From Agrococcus sp. Marseille-P2731 (lineage in GTDB: Bacteria; Actinomycetota; Actinomycetes; Actinomycetales; Microbacteriaceae), in NCBI RefSeq assembly GCF_900117395.1, contig NZ_FPEG01000003.1, positions 1,054,001 through 1,118,000 of the forward strand: 64,000 bases of DNA. The letters are read 5' to 3'. The position numbers were made by a program, and so were the translations under genes. The notes below the pieces were generated by a model. It saw nothing but the letters and a program-made list of their open reading frames with translations. It was not told the DNA's origin and made no database searches. This document shows positions 1 to 7,232 of the stretch, piece by piece (the first letter of the stretch is position 1; the number at the start of each line of letters is the position of its first letter).

Positions 1-1
1 C

Positions 2-271
2 ATCCCGTCGCGGTACGTCTCCGGCTACCTGCACCCGAGGCCGAACGCGCAGATCGGCGAGACCATCCGTGGGGAGTCGCACGCGTGGGTCGAGTGGTTC
101 ACGGGTGAGTGGAACGCGTGGGACCCGACGAACCTGATCGACATCGGTGAGCGGCATGTGAAGGTCGGCCTCGGCCGCGACTACAACGACGTGCCACCGC
201 TGCGCGGCGTGTATGCGGGGGCGGCCAAGAGCCAGCTGTTCGTCTCGGTGGAGATCACCAAGGAGAGCTGA
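2..271 (+). CDS. Transglutaminase-like domain protein, C-terminal part (5' end outside window)
   Basis: This is the C-terminal ~89 residues of a transglutaminase-like (papain-fold) protein, read in frame from position 2 to a TGA at 269-271. The visible stretch has the family's RYVSGY segment, then GESHAWVEWF (catalytic His) and WDPTN (catalytic Asp). The catalytic Cys would lie upstream of the window. Actinobacterial members of this size are usually soluble cytoplasmic proteins of the YebA/bacterial-transglutaminase group, often beside alpha-E and circularly-permuted ATP-grasp genes, which cannot be checked here. The HNH gene converges on this one from the opposite strand. Confidence 0.8.
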   Translation: MPSRYVSGYLHPRPNAQIGETIRGESHAWVEWFTGEWNAWDPTNLIDIGERHVKVGLGRDYNDVPPLRGVYAGAAKSQLFVSVEITKES

Positions 272-1858
272 CCGGGCGGCGCTGCTCGCGCTTGGCGGGC
301 CCGCCGGCGGCCATGCCGCGTCCGGCACCTGCACAGCCAGCCGCGCTGGTGCATCGGCAGCGCACGTCGTCGCCACTGCCGAGGGTGCCGACCGCCGCGC
401 GCTGCGGGCGAATCGGCTCGATCGCCGCAACTGCGACACCACGCGCCAATGGCCGGCGGTGCCGATGACGACGAGTCGGCCAGCGTGCACCTCGTGATGG
501 CAGTGGCTGCAGAGCAGGATGCCGTTGTCGACGTCGGTCGGGCCTCCGTTGCGCCACCACTGGACGTGGTGGGCCTCGGTCCAGCTCACGGGCGCCCCAC
601 AGCTCGAGTTGCCGCAGCCCCTGTACTGCAGGCCGAGCGCCCGGCGCTGCTTGCTCGTGAAGGTGCGCTGCTCGCGGCCCAGCTCGAGCACGTGCCCCTC
701 GCTGTCGACGACGGCGCGCTGCACCACGGCGTCGCACAGCAGCCGGCCGGCGGTCTCGATGGGGGCGATCGCGCCGGTGTGCTCGATGCGGAGCGCCCGG
801 TCGCGGCGCTCCGTGCCCTGCCGGTAGGCGTCGAACGCCTCGATCGACCCGACGAAGACGAGCCGGGGCGGTTCGCCGCCGGCGACGGGCGCGTTCCCCG
901 AGGCCGCGAATGCGTGGACGACGCCGATGAGCGCGTCGTGGCGCTTCTGCGCAAGGGTGCGCTCATCCACCGGCGGCCCGTGCTGCCCAGTCTCGCTCCC
1001 CCTGTCCTGCTCGGCGGAGTCCTCCCCGCTCACCGCGGCACCCTCCCGCTGCGGGCTGTGCTCTGCGCCAGCGCCGCCCGCGCATGGCTCGAGCTCTTCG
1101 CCATCGACGGGATCATCGGTGAAGGACACGGTGCTCCTCGGCGACGTCATGGCGTCGAGCAGCGCCTGGATCGCCGAGCCGTCCTCGGGCGGAGAATCCA
1201 CCTGCATGCGCCAGCTGCCGTTGCGGCGCCGCCACAGGCGAAGCGATCGCTCTGCGCGCAGGAGCTCGTCGTTCGGCAGCACCCCATCGGGATCCAGCAC
1301 CGCGACGTAGGCGCGACCCTGCGTGACCAGCAGCTCAGGCACGAGCGGGCCGTCGGCGTCGGTCGCAGCACGCACCAGGCAGTCCTCGGCCCACGCCAGC
1401 TCGTCGAGATCAGCCCGGGGCGCCGCAGGATCGAGCGTCGAGACGATGGCGCCCGCCTGAGCGAGCGAGATGGCGCCCTCGTCGAGCGCGGCGGCGACGC
1501 GGGGGTAGCGCGCGGGGATGTCGCTCCCGGTCAGGCTCGTCGCCGATGCCGTGGCCGCGGCCAGCGCGAGCAGCTCGCCGGCGTCGCGGTTGCGGATGCC
1601 GAAAGCGGCGGCGATCGCCGACCGGGGCGTCGATGCGCCCAGCAGCCGGCAGATCGAATCCTCATCAGTGCCCGTCGAGCGCTGAGCGATCTCGCCCGCG
1701 AGGCGCACGCTCTGCGCATCGACAAGCCGCATCAGCTGCGCGTTCAACTCGAGCAGATCCGCGACATCCTGGCGTGATGCGGTCGCGAGCTCGGTGGCAT
1801 CCACGAAGGACAGGCGCACTGCTTCGGCAGCTGCCGCGGCATCCTCGACCTTCGCCAT
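272..1858 (-). CDS. HNH endonuclease with DUF222 domain (13E12 type); stop codon not found
   Basis: The N-terminal ~300 residues are the Ala/Arg-rich helical DUF222 region of actinobacterial 13E12-repeat proteins. The C-terminal HNH nuclease follows, with EAHHVQWWRNGG, TDVDNGILLC and CSHCHHEVHAG (zinc and metal-binding His/Cys). Start ATG at 1858 is preceded by AAGGGGGTG. The frame from the start to the HNH motif is continuous, but no TTA, CTA or TCA occurs in frame downstream: it stays open past GHWRVV, through the convergent transglutaminase gene, to the window edge. The left coordinate given here is therefore only the end of the intergenic space. A lost stop or a late frameshift is possible. 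A LexA-like box lies 49 bp upstream. Such proteins are repetitive, presumably DNA-acting nucleases of unknown role. Confidence 0.8.
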
Positions 1859-1906
1859 ACTCACCCCCTTCGCACTTCTCGTGCCCGTCGCATCCGCTCA
1901 CTGCCT

Positions 1907-1922
1907 TCGAATCTACGTTCGA
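1907..1922. promoter_or_regulatory. LexA-type SOS box upstream of the HNH/DUF222 gene
   Basis: TCGAATCTACGTTCGA fits the actinobacterial/Gram-positive LexA consensus TCGAACNNNNGTTCGA with one mismatch, and extends to a 20-bp inverted repeat (CTTCGAA, 6-nt centre, TTCGAAG; 1905-1924). It lies 49 bp before the ATG of the leftward HNH gene. Several mycobacterial 13E12-family genes are known LexA targets, which supports the assignment. Confidence 0.65.
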
Positions 1923-2081
1923 AGATTACCTCGCACGATCCATCTGGCGCGGGTCGTTGGGGCGGCCTGTGGAGAACTCCCGAGTTCGCGAACGAGCGCG
2001 GATCCCGGGCCCTCGTCCGTTCGCGCGACCCGCGCGATCTGCCCCTGGCGCTCACGCGAGTCCGCGCCTACCGTGGTCGCC

Positions 2082-2363
2082 ATGTGCAGGAACATCACCA
2101 CGCTCCGCGGGCTCGAGCCGGCCGCGAACGACACCGAGGTCGAGGCCGCCGCCCGTCAGTACGTGCGCAAGGTGTCGGGCATCACGCATCCGACCGACCG
2201 CACGCGCGACGCGTTCGAGCGCGCCGTGGCCGAGATCGCGCACATCACGCAGCACCTGCTCGACGACCTGCCTGATCGCAAGCAGCCGCCGAAGACGGTG
2301 CCCCCGCTGCGTCGCCCCGAGGTGCGAGAGCGGATCGCCGCGCGCGGTGCGGCGGCGAGCTAG
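2082..2363 (+). CDS. DUF2277 family protein
   Basis: A 93-residue protein opening with MCRNITTLRGLEP and carrying the family signature QYVRKVSGI and AFERAV, i.e. full-length DUF2277. The function of the family is unknown. It is small and soluble, and a Cys at position 2 is conserved. The start is the ATG at 2082. A TACCGT -10-like hexamer sits at 2069-2074, seven bases before the ATG, and there is no Shine-Dalgarno, so translation is probably leaderless. The stop overlaps by 4 bp the stop of the convergent oxidoreductase. Confidence 0.85.
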   Translation: MCRNITTLRGLEPAANDTEVEAAARQYVRKVSGITHPTDRTRDAFERAVAEIAHITQHLLDDLPDRKQPPKTVPPLRRPEVRERIAARGAAAS

Positions 2364-3346
2364 CCGCGGGACGAGTCGCGCATCTGCGTCGCGATCTCAT
2401 CCATCACGCGCATGATCGCGACGGTCTCGTCGAGCGGCATCGTCGGGCTCTCGAGCTGCCCCGCCGCGATGCACCGCTCGACCTCCGCGGCCTGGAACTG
2501 CATGCCGCGCCCCTCGTGCTCTGGCGTGAAGGACTCCGCGGCTTCGTCGTGGTCGGATTCGTGGCGTCGCCGGTAGGCGGTCGAGCCGTAGAACGACGGG
2601 TCCAGCTCGATCACGCCCTCCGTACCAGCGATGGTGGCGCGGTTCGAACCGAGGGTCTCCATCGAGAACGTGACCGTCGACATCCCACCACCTGCGTGCT
2701 CGAGGATCGCGGCGCCGCGGTGGTCGACTCCGGCGTCGTCGACGACGCCGGCTGCGCGGATGCGCGCGACCGGTCCGAGGAACGCGTGCGCGAGCGAGAC
2801 GCAGTAGACCCCGAGGTCGAGCAGAGCCCCGCCGCCGAGCGACGGCTCGATCAGCCGGCTGCCGGGGGAGAGGTCGAGCATCTGCGAATGATCGGCGACC
2901 ACGCTCACGACCTCGCCGAGGTCACCCGCGGCGACGCGCTCGCGGGCCGCGACCATGGTGGGGAGGAAGCGGGTCCACATCGCCTCCATCACGAACACGC
3001 CCTTCTCGCGGGCAGCGTCCACCAGCCGCTGCGCGTCATCGCCCGTGGTCGTGAACGCCTTCTCGATGAGCAGGTGCTTGCCGGCCTCGATGGCGAGCAG
3101 GGCGTGCTCGAGGTGGTGCGAGTGCGGTGTCGCCACATAGACGACATCGACGCTCGGGTCTGAGACGAGCGCCTCGTAGCCCTCGTGCGCCGCAGGGATG
3201 CCGTGCTTGCTCGCGAACGCGCGGGCGCGCTCGCCGTCGCGACTGCCGACCGCGGCCGCGCGGTGGCCTCCGGTGGAGAGGTCGCGTGCGAAGGCTCCGG
3301 CGATCCCGCCGGCGCCGAGGATGCCCCATCCCAGACTCGTGCTCAT
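2360..3346 (-). CDS. Gfo/Idh/MocA family oxidoreductase
   Basis: A 328-residue NAD(P)-dependent oxidoreductase of the Gfo/Idh/MocA family. The N-terminal Rossmann fold has GILGAGGIAGAFARDL, then the family's IEKAF (usually EKP, here Lys retained). The C-terminal half is the alpha/beta substrate domain with GGGALLDLGVYCV. This group includes dimeric dihydrodiol/xylose dehydrogenase-like enzymes that oxidise sugars or cyclic alcohols, but the substrate cannot be read from the sequence. It is transcribed alone, convergent with DUF2277. Confidence 0.88.
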   Translation of the reverse strand: MSTSLGWGILGAGGIAGAFARDLSTGGHRAAAVGSRDGERARAFASKHGIPAAHEGYEALVSDPSVDVVYVATPHSHHLEHALLAIEAGKHLLIEKAFTTTGDDAQRLVDAAREKGVFVMEAMWTRFLPTMVAARERVAAGDLGEVVSVVADHSQMLDLSPGSRLIEPSLGGGALLDLGVYCVSLAHAFLGPVARIRAAGVVDDAGVDHRGAAILEHAGGGMSTVTFSMETLGSNRATIAGTEGVIELDPSFYGSTAYRRRHESDHDEAAESFTPEHEGRGMQFQAAEVERCIAAGQLESPTMPLDETVAIMRVMDEIATQMRDSSRG

Positions 3347-3481
3347 GCGGCGACTCTATGGGGCAATCCTGGCGCCCGGCCCGACTTCATGCGGCCGGGG
3401 GAGGCCGGTCGGGTGAGGCAGCGTAGCGATCTCATCCGGCTGCGGGAGGCGCGCTGTTCGACGCCGCCCTAGGTTCGAGGC

Positions 3482-3697
3482 ATGGACAACAAGCGGAACA
3501 CCTACCCGATGATGGGCGTCGGCATCGCGATCGGACTCATGGTGGGCGTCGTGCTCGGCATCACCCTCGACAACCTCGCGCTCTGGCTGGGGCTGGGGCT
3601 CATGGTCGGCGTGGTGGTCGGTGCGGTGATGAGCCGTCCTGGCAAGCGTGGCGACGGCGACGGCGACGCCGCCGGCCCGGACACACCGGTGGCCTGA
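3482..3697 (+). CDS. Small two-helix membrane protein
   Basis: A 71-residue protein with two hydrophobic glycine-rich helices (about residues 10-28 and 32-48, GxxxG-like spacings such as GIAIGLMVGVVLG) and a short charged C-tail with alternating Gly-Asp. No characterised family was recognised; similar short glycine-zipper membrane proteins are common in actinobacteria. The ATG at 3482 is preceded at six bases by TAGGTT, a -10-like box, and has no clear Shine-Dalgarno, suggesting a leaderless message. Confidence 0.7.
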   Translation: MDNKRNTYPMMGVGIAIGLMVGVVLGITLDNLALWLGLGLMVGVVVGAVMSRPGKRGDGDGDAAGPDTPVA

Positions 3698-3727
3698 TCG
3701 TTCGAACCTGCTGTGCTCGGCTCTCGA

Positions 3728-3757
3728 CGGCCGGCTGCGATCACCCGCAGCCGGCCG
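3728..3757. terminator. Bidirectional stem-loop between convergent genes
   Basis: A perfect 12-bp inverted repeat, CGGCCGGCTGCG with a 6-nt loop and its complement, lies after the small membrane protein. It overlaps the stop codon of the leftward secreted protein (3741). Without a T-run it is a GC-rich, actinobacterial-style terminator candidate. Confidence 0.55.
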
Positions 3758-4604
3758 CTGCTGGATTCGCCAGGCAGTCGCCGTCCGTGAGGACGGTGTC
3801 GACCTCGAACACCTTCACGCCCACAGGGGGAGCCTCGACAGGCAACGAACCCGGCACGCTGAACCAGCCGCCGCCTGCGCTGACCTCCGCCGTGAAGATG
3901 ACGGTGACGGATGCGGTCACGTCGTCCGTCGTCGCATACGTGTGGCTCGTGGTCGTCTCGGTCCACGCCTCCTCGGTGCCACGCCACGGTGCCCCCGCAG
4001 CCGAGGTCTCCTCGACCGTGCCGTCGCCGTAGTCGAACCGGTACGAGCTCGGTGTCCACCGCACCTCGATCGGTGCCCCGAAGAGCTCGCCCTCCATCGT
4101 GTGCGTCTCGGCGGTCGCGTAGAAGTTGGTCGGTGTGCCGACGACTCCCCAGCCTTCGGGCTCGACGACCAGCTCGCCGACGAGCGGAGTGAACGAGACT
4201 AGGTCGGTGATCGCGATGGGTCGGGCGGCGGCTGCCGGCTCGAGGGGCGCGATGGGCTCGTCGTCGGATGCGCCGGGCGGCGGCACCGTGATCGAGTGTT
4301 GGAAGCAGAGGCCCGGGACCTCGGTCCAGCGCTGGCACGGGGCGCTGAGGTTCGGCCGATCGGCGCCGGCTGGTGGGGCCGCCCCCGCATCGCCACCGCC
4401 ACCGCCAGGGCCGTCGGCGTCGGGCGGTGGGGCTGGCCGGACGATCGATCCGCCAACGACCAGTTGACCCGTCGAAGGGTCGATGACGCAGGTGCCACTG
4501 CCGACCAGGACGGGACTGCAAGGCGAACTCGTCCCGGTCGTCTCGTGGCCAACTGCGGGCAGCAGGAGCAGCAGCAGGCCGATGAGTGCTGTTAGACGTC
4601 GCAT
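3741..4604 (-). CDS. Secreted protein with PKD-like segment
   Basis: A 287-residue exported protein. The first ~20 residues (MRRLTALIGLLLLLLPAVG) form a signal peptide. A low-complexity Pro/Gly/Asp stretch follows (about 60-80), then a beta-rich C-terminal part with YRFDYGDGTVEE and TSHTYATTDDV, the WDFGDG...HTY pattern of PKD domains. Such proteins sit outside the membrane, often in cell-envelope or pilus-associated operons. Its start overlaps the end of the upstream lipoprotein gene by 13 bp, so the two are probably cotranscribed. The specific function is unknown. Confidence 0.75.
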   Translation of the reverse strand: MRRLTALIGLLLLLLPAVGHETTGTSSPCSPVLVGSGTCVIDPSTGQLVVGGSIVRPAPPPDADGPGGGGGDAGAAPPAGADRPNLSAPCQRWTEVPGLCFQHSITVPPPGASDDEPIAPLEPAAAARPIAITDLVSFTPLVGELVVEPEGWGVVGTPTNFYATAETHTMEGELFGAPIEVRWTPSSYRFDYGDGTVEETSAAGAPWRGTEEAWTETTTSHTYATTDDVTASVTVIFTAEVSAGGGWFSVPGSLPVEAPPVGVKVFEVDTVLTDGDCLANPAAAGCG

Positions 4605-5095
4605 ACTGATCGATCTGCGATTGGTTCAAGCGCAGCGATACGTAGTCCCGGTCCCTCCTCGTTTGGAACGAACTCACTGCGCCAGGCGAGAAGCTCGCTC
4701 GGAGCCTGAGTGCTCCCGTCGGACGTGGTGGTTGAGATGGCCGCGCCATCTGTGCAGATCAACGCGTCAACTTGCTCGGCGCTCTCGCGGGTGACCGTCG
4801 TATTGGTGATCACTAGAACGCCCCTAGAGCGGATGCCGGAGTCGAGTGCCGCTTGGATGTCGGCGGCCCATCGCGTCGCCAGGTTTTCCGTTGCGTGCTG
4901 CTGCAGTTCTGCCGCATCGGCGGAGCCGCGCGCGAACTGTGCGTCGACTGTTCTATAGAAGCCGTCGAACGCTTCCTGGAGCTCAGACTGTGCGTCGGGC
5001 GTTTCTTCCGGCGTCGGCTCCTCGGGCGCACAGCCCGCGAGCAGCAGCACCGCGATCGAAGCGAGCGCGACACGAGATCCAAGCCGTCCGAGCAT
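4592..5095 (-). CDS. Putative lipoprotein, function unknown
   Basis: A 167-residue lipoprotein: signal peptide with lipobox LLLAGC (Cys ~22), an acidic Pro/Glu linker, then a small alpha+beta domain. It resembles the short mature domains of actinobacterial Flp-pilus-adjacent lipoproteins, but no family is assigned. Its end overlaps the start of the downstream PKD-like secreted protein, so the pair is probably one transcription unit producing two envelope-exported proteins. Confidence 0.7.
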   Translation of the reverse strand: MLGRLGSRVALASIAVLLLAGCAPEEPTPEETPDAQSELQEAFDGFYRTVDAQFARGSADAAELQQHATENLATRWAADIQAALDSGIRSRGVLVITNTTVTRESAEQVDALICTDGAAISTTTSDGSTQAPSELLAWRSEFVPNEEGPGLRIAALEPIADRSVCDV

Positions 5096-5206
5096 GCGGG
5101 CAGGTTACGCGAGGCGACCCGAGCCGCCTCGGAGTTCTCCACAGCCTCGAGACGGGGTACAACTCAGCCGGTCGCAGGACGAATCCGGAGAATGTTGTGC
5201 TTTCGC

Positions 5207-5234
5207 TTGCAATTGTCCCGCGCTTCGCTATACC
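5207..5234 (+). promoter_or_regulatory. Promoter for the 18-codon ORF
   Basis: TTGCAA (5207-5212), a 16-bp spacer and TATACC (5229-5234) make one of the best sigma70-type promoters in the window. It lies about 45 bp before a very strong ribosome-binding site and a short ORF. Confidence 0.5.
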
Positions 5235-5279
5235 TTCGTCAATGCGAACTTCCACGCCACGAGAAAGGAGGAGCTCGCG

Positions 5280-5336
5280 ATGTTTGACACGATCATCCTG
5301 ACCGCTGGAGCCCTTCTTCCGGGTGGGGTCTCCTAG
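5280..5336 (+). CDS. 18-residue micro-ORF with strong ribosome-binding site
   Basis: ATG at 5280 encodes MFDTIILTAGALLPGGVS then TAG. It is preceded by GAAAGGAGGAG at ideal spacing and by a recognisable promoter, and followed by an inverted repeat at 5390-5407. The peptide is hydrophobic. No known family is recognised. It could be a real small protein or the translated leader of a regulatory RNA; the next gene, also short, starts 280 bp later. Confidence 0.45.
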   Translation: MFDTIILTAGALLPGGVS

Positions 5337-5389
5337 CGCGAGAACGCAGCGGCTGAACGTCGTCTGAGCCATGCCGGCTCCGCGACTGC

Positions 5390-5407
5390 CAGGCCAGCAC
5401 TGGCCTG
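5390..5407. terminator. Perfect short inverted repeat after the micro-ORF
   Basis: CAGGCCAG, two bases, CTGGCCTG. It lies 53 bp after the micro-ORF stop. It could be a weak terminator hairpin or a dyad binding site. No T-tract follows. Confidence 0.4.
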
Positions 5408-5558
5408 CTACCCCTGCGTCGATCTCCCTGACTGACCGCTGACGCGCCGCCGTGCCCGCGCGACCCGACTCGGGTCGCGACCGATGCACGTGGTCGCAAT
5501 TCGCGCATCCGCGCCCCATTGCACGGGTCGCTTCGCGCGCTCGAATCGCAATGCAGCC

Positions 5559-5595
5559 TGCGATATCGCACGCCCAATTCCGGGGCGATATCGCC
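5559..5595. promoter_or_regulatory. Two tandem 12-bp palindromes (operator pair)
   Basis: TGCGATATCGCA (5559-5570) and GGCGATATCGCC (5584-5595) are perfect palindromes sharing the core GCGATATCGC. Their centres are 25 bp apart, and they end 20 bp before the ATG of the 63-residue protein. The arrangement is that of a paired repressor site; the cognate regulator is not evident nearby. Confidence 0.5.
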
Positions 5596-5615
5596 ATGCC
5601 AGAAAGCAGAACACC

Positions 5616-5807
5616 ATGTCGACCATGTCACTCGTGCTGCCGGCTCCTCGCCGGCTCGCACTCAGTGCATCGCGCATGCTCGAGCGCTGGGCCATGCGGG
5701 CCCACGTCGACGAGCAGGCCAACCGCGAGGCTCGCGCCTACGCGGCCGCCATCGAGGCTCGCGAGCAGCGCAGCCTCGATGCGCTCGCACGCCAGATGCT
5801 GCCCTGA
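5616..5807 (+). CDS. Small basic protein, 63 residues
   Basis: The ATG at 5616 encodes a 63-residue helical protein rich in Arg and Ala (SMLERWAMR-like segment, then ANREARAYAAAIEAREQRS). No family is recognised. The start is chosen because it immediately follows the tandem GCGATATCGC palindromes and a weak GAAAG ribosome site; a second in-frame ATG lies at 5625. It has no signal peptide or membrane helix. The composition and the operator pair suggest a regulated small cytosolic or DNA/RNA-binding protein, but this is only a guess. Confidence 0.55.
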   Translation: MSTMSLVLPAPRRLALSASRMLERWAMRAHVDEQANREARAYAAAIEAREQRSLDALARQMLP

Positions 5808-5930
5808 TGGGCGCAGTGCACGCAGGGCCGTCCCTCGCCGGGGCGGCCCTGCTTCGCGTCGGGAGCCCCGTTCTCCCCAAGCGGACGAGACTGGGGGACA
5901 AGAGGGGCGCTTCCGGGCTACCGTGGCCAT

Positions 5931-7046
5931 GTGACAGCCCCCCGCGTGCACTCGCTCGACCCGAGCGATCCGGCCGATGCAGCCCGCTCGGCACGCGTGC
6001 GCCGCTTCTTCGCGGCGTGGTTCCCGCCCGACCGCGTCGTCAACGCGCTGCGGGCCGCGGCCGCGGCGATGGGCGCGTTCCTCGTTGGGACCCTGCTGCC
6101 CGGCGACATGTCCGAGTATGCCTACGCAGCCGCGCTCGGCGCCTTCGTCGCCATCGGCACCAACCTCTTCAGCATCGCCCGCGCCGCCCTGCAGCAGATC
6201 GTGGCGCTCGCGATCGGCGCCGCGATCGGGCTCGCGCTCTTCAACCTCGACATCCCTGCCCTCGTCAAGATCGGCATCATCGCGGCGATCTCGGTGCTGC
6301 TACCGGGCGCTCGGACGCTCGGCGCGGGCGCCAGCTACGTGCCCGTCGCGGCGCTGCTCGTGATCATGTTCGGCCGCATCGACCCCGACGGCTACGCGGT
6401 CGCCTACGTCGGCCAGTTCTCCCTCGGCCTCGTCGTCGGCGTGATCGTGAACGCGATCGCGCGGCCGCCGCTCTACGACAGGCAGGCGCACGAGCGGCTG
6501 CGGCTCGCGACGCGCTCGCTGGCCGATCGCGTCGAAGCGCTCACCGACCAGCTGCGTGGCGAGTGGCCGCCCGACCGCCGCGACTGGCTCGAGTGGGGCT
6601 CGGAGCTCGAGGTCTGGATCGCGGACCTCGAGGATGAGATGAGCGAGGCGCGCGAGAGCCAGCGGCTGAACCCGCGCACGCTCTGGCGGTCGCACGACCT
6701 CACGCGCGACCGCGACGAGCTCGCCGCGCTGCGCGCCGTCGTGCACCGCATGATCGACGTGATCGACACCGTCTCGAGCGCGGCCTGGGGCACGCCGATC
6801 GAGGTGCACCTCGACGAGAGCGAGCGTGCACTGACCGCGGATGCGCTGGCCGCGCTCGAGGCGCACCTGCGGTCGTGGGTCGCAGAGGAGGGTGTCGCCG
6901 ACGCATCCATCGCCTCGGGGGTGGCGATCGACGCCCTCTACGCCCACGCCATCGTGAAGCCCGAGCCCGATTCGGGCGCAGCGGGCCTCGTGTTCTCGCT
7001 CCGCGCCATGCGCGAGCGCATCGACAGGGTGGCTTCCGCTTCCTGA
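5931..7046 (+). CDS. FUSC-like (aromatic acid exporter family) membrane protein
   Basis: A 371-residue protein: about six hydrophobic helices in the first ~185 residues (AAAAMGAFLVGTLLPG, FVAIGTNLFS, LGLVVGVIVNAIARPPLYD), followed by a long charged cytoplasmic helical domain. This matches half-size FUSC/ArAE-type putative efflux proteins. The start is GTG at 5931, six bases after TACCGT (5919-5924), the same -10 context as the DUF2277 gene, so it is probably leaderless. It is monocistronic. Its substrate is unknown. Confidence 0.72.
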   Translation: MTAPRVHSLDPSDPADAARSARVRRFFAAWFPPDRVVNALRAAAAAMGAFLVGTLLPGDMSEYAYAAALGAFVAIGTNLFSIARAALQQIVALAIGAAIGLALFNLDIPALVKIGIIAAISVLLPGARTLGAGASYVPVAALLVIMFGRIDPDGYAVAYVGQFSLGLVVGVIVNAIARPPLYDRQAHERLRLATRSLADRVEALTDQLRGEWPPDRRDWLEWGSELEVWIADLEDEMSEARESQRLNPRTLWRSHDLTRDRDELAALRAVVHRMIDVIDTVSSAAWGTPIEVHLDESERALTADALAALEAHLRSWVAEEGVADASIASGVAIDALYAHAIVKPEPDSGAAGLVFSLRAMRERIDRVASAS

Positions 7047-7156
7047 CCTCGACCTCGCGGTCGCGAGCGCACGCCGTCGCTCGACGCAAGTCCTCCTCTG
7101 CGCGCCCGCGCACGCTTCCGCGACGCTCCGCGCGCGCATCGTCGTCACCTGAGCGC

Positions 7157-7192
7157 TTGACACCACGCGCTTTGCGTCCTACTGTCAACAAT
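7157..7192 (+). promoter_or_regulatory. Promoter with overlapping cluster-1 operator
   Basis: TTGACA (7157-7162), 17 bp and TACTGT (7180-7185) form a near-consensus promoter. The -10 box overlaps ACTGTCAACAAT (7181-7192), a variant of the dyad ACTGTCAACAGT found before the other cluster-1 transcription units. A bound GntR protein would block this promoter. Confidence 0.65.
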
Positions 7193-7232
7193 CAAACACC
7201 CGCTCGGGTGACGCCACTGCAAAGGAGCAGTC

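Noticed and set aside
449..1777. Long rightward open frame
   Set aside because: Antisense to the HNH/DUF222 gene; its product is low-complexity Arg/Ala/Val with no domain, typical of an open frame opposite a GC-rich gene.
5094..5336. Longer version (80 residues) of the 18-codon ORF
   Set aside because: The upstream part overlaps the promoter at 5207-5234 and lacks a ribosome site; the strong AAAGGAGG points to the ATG at 5280.
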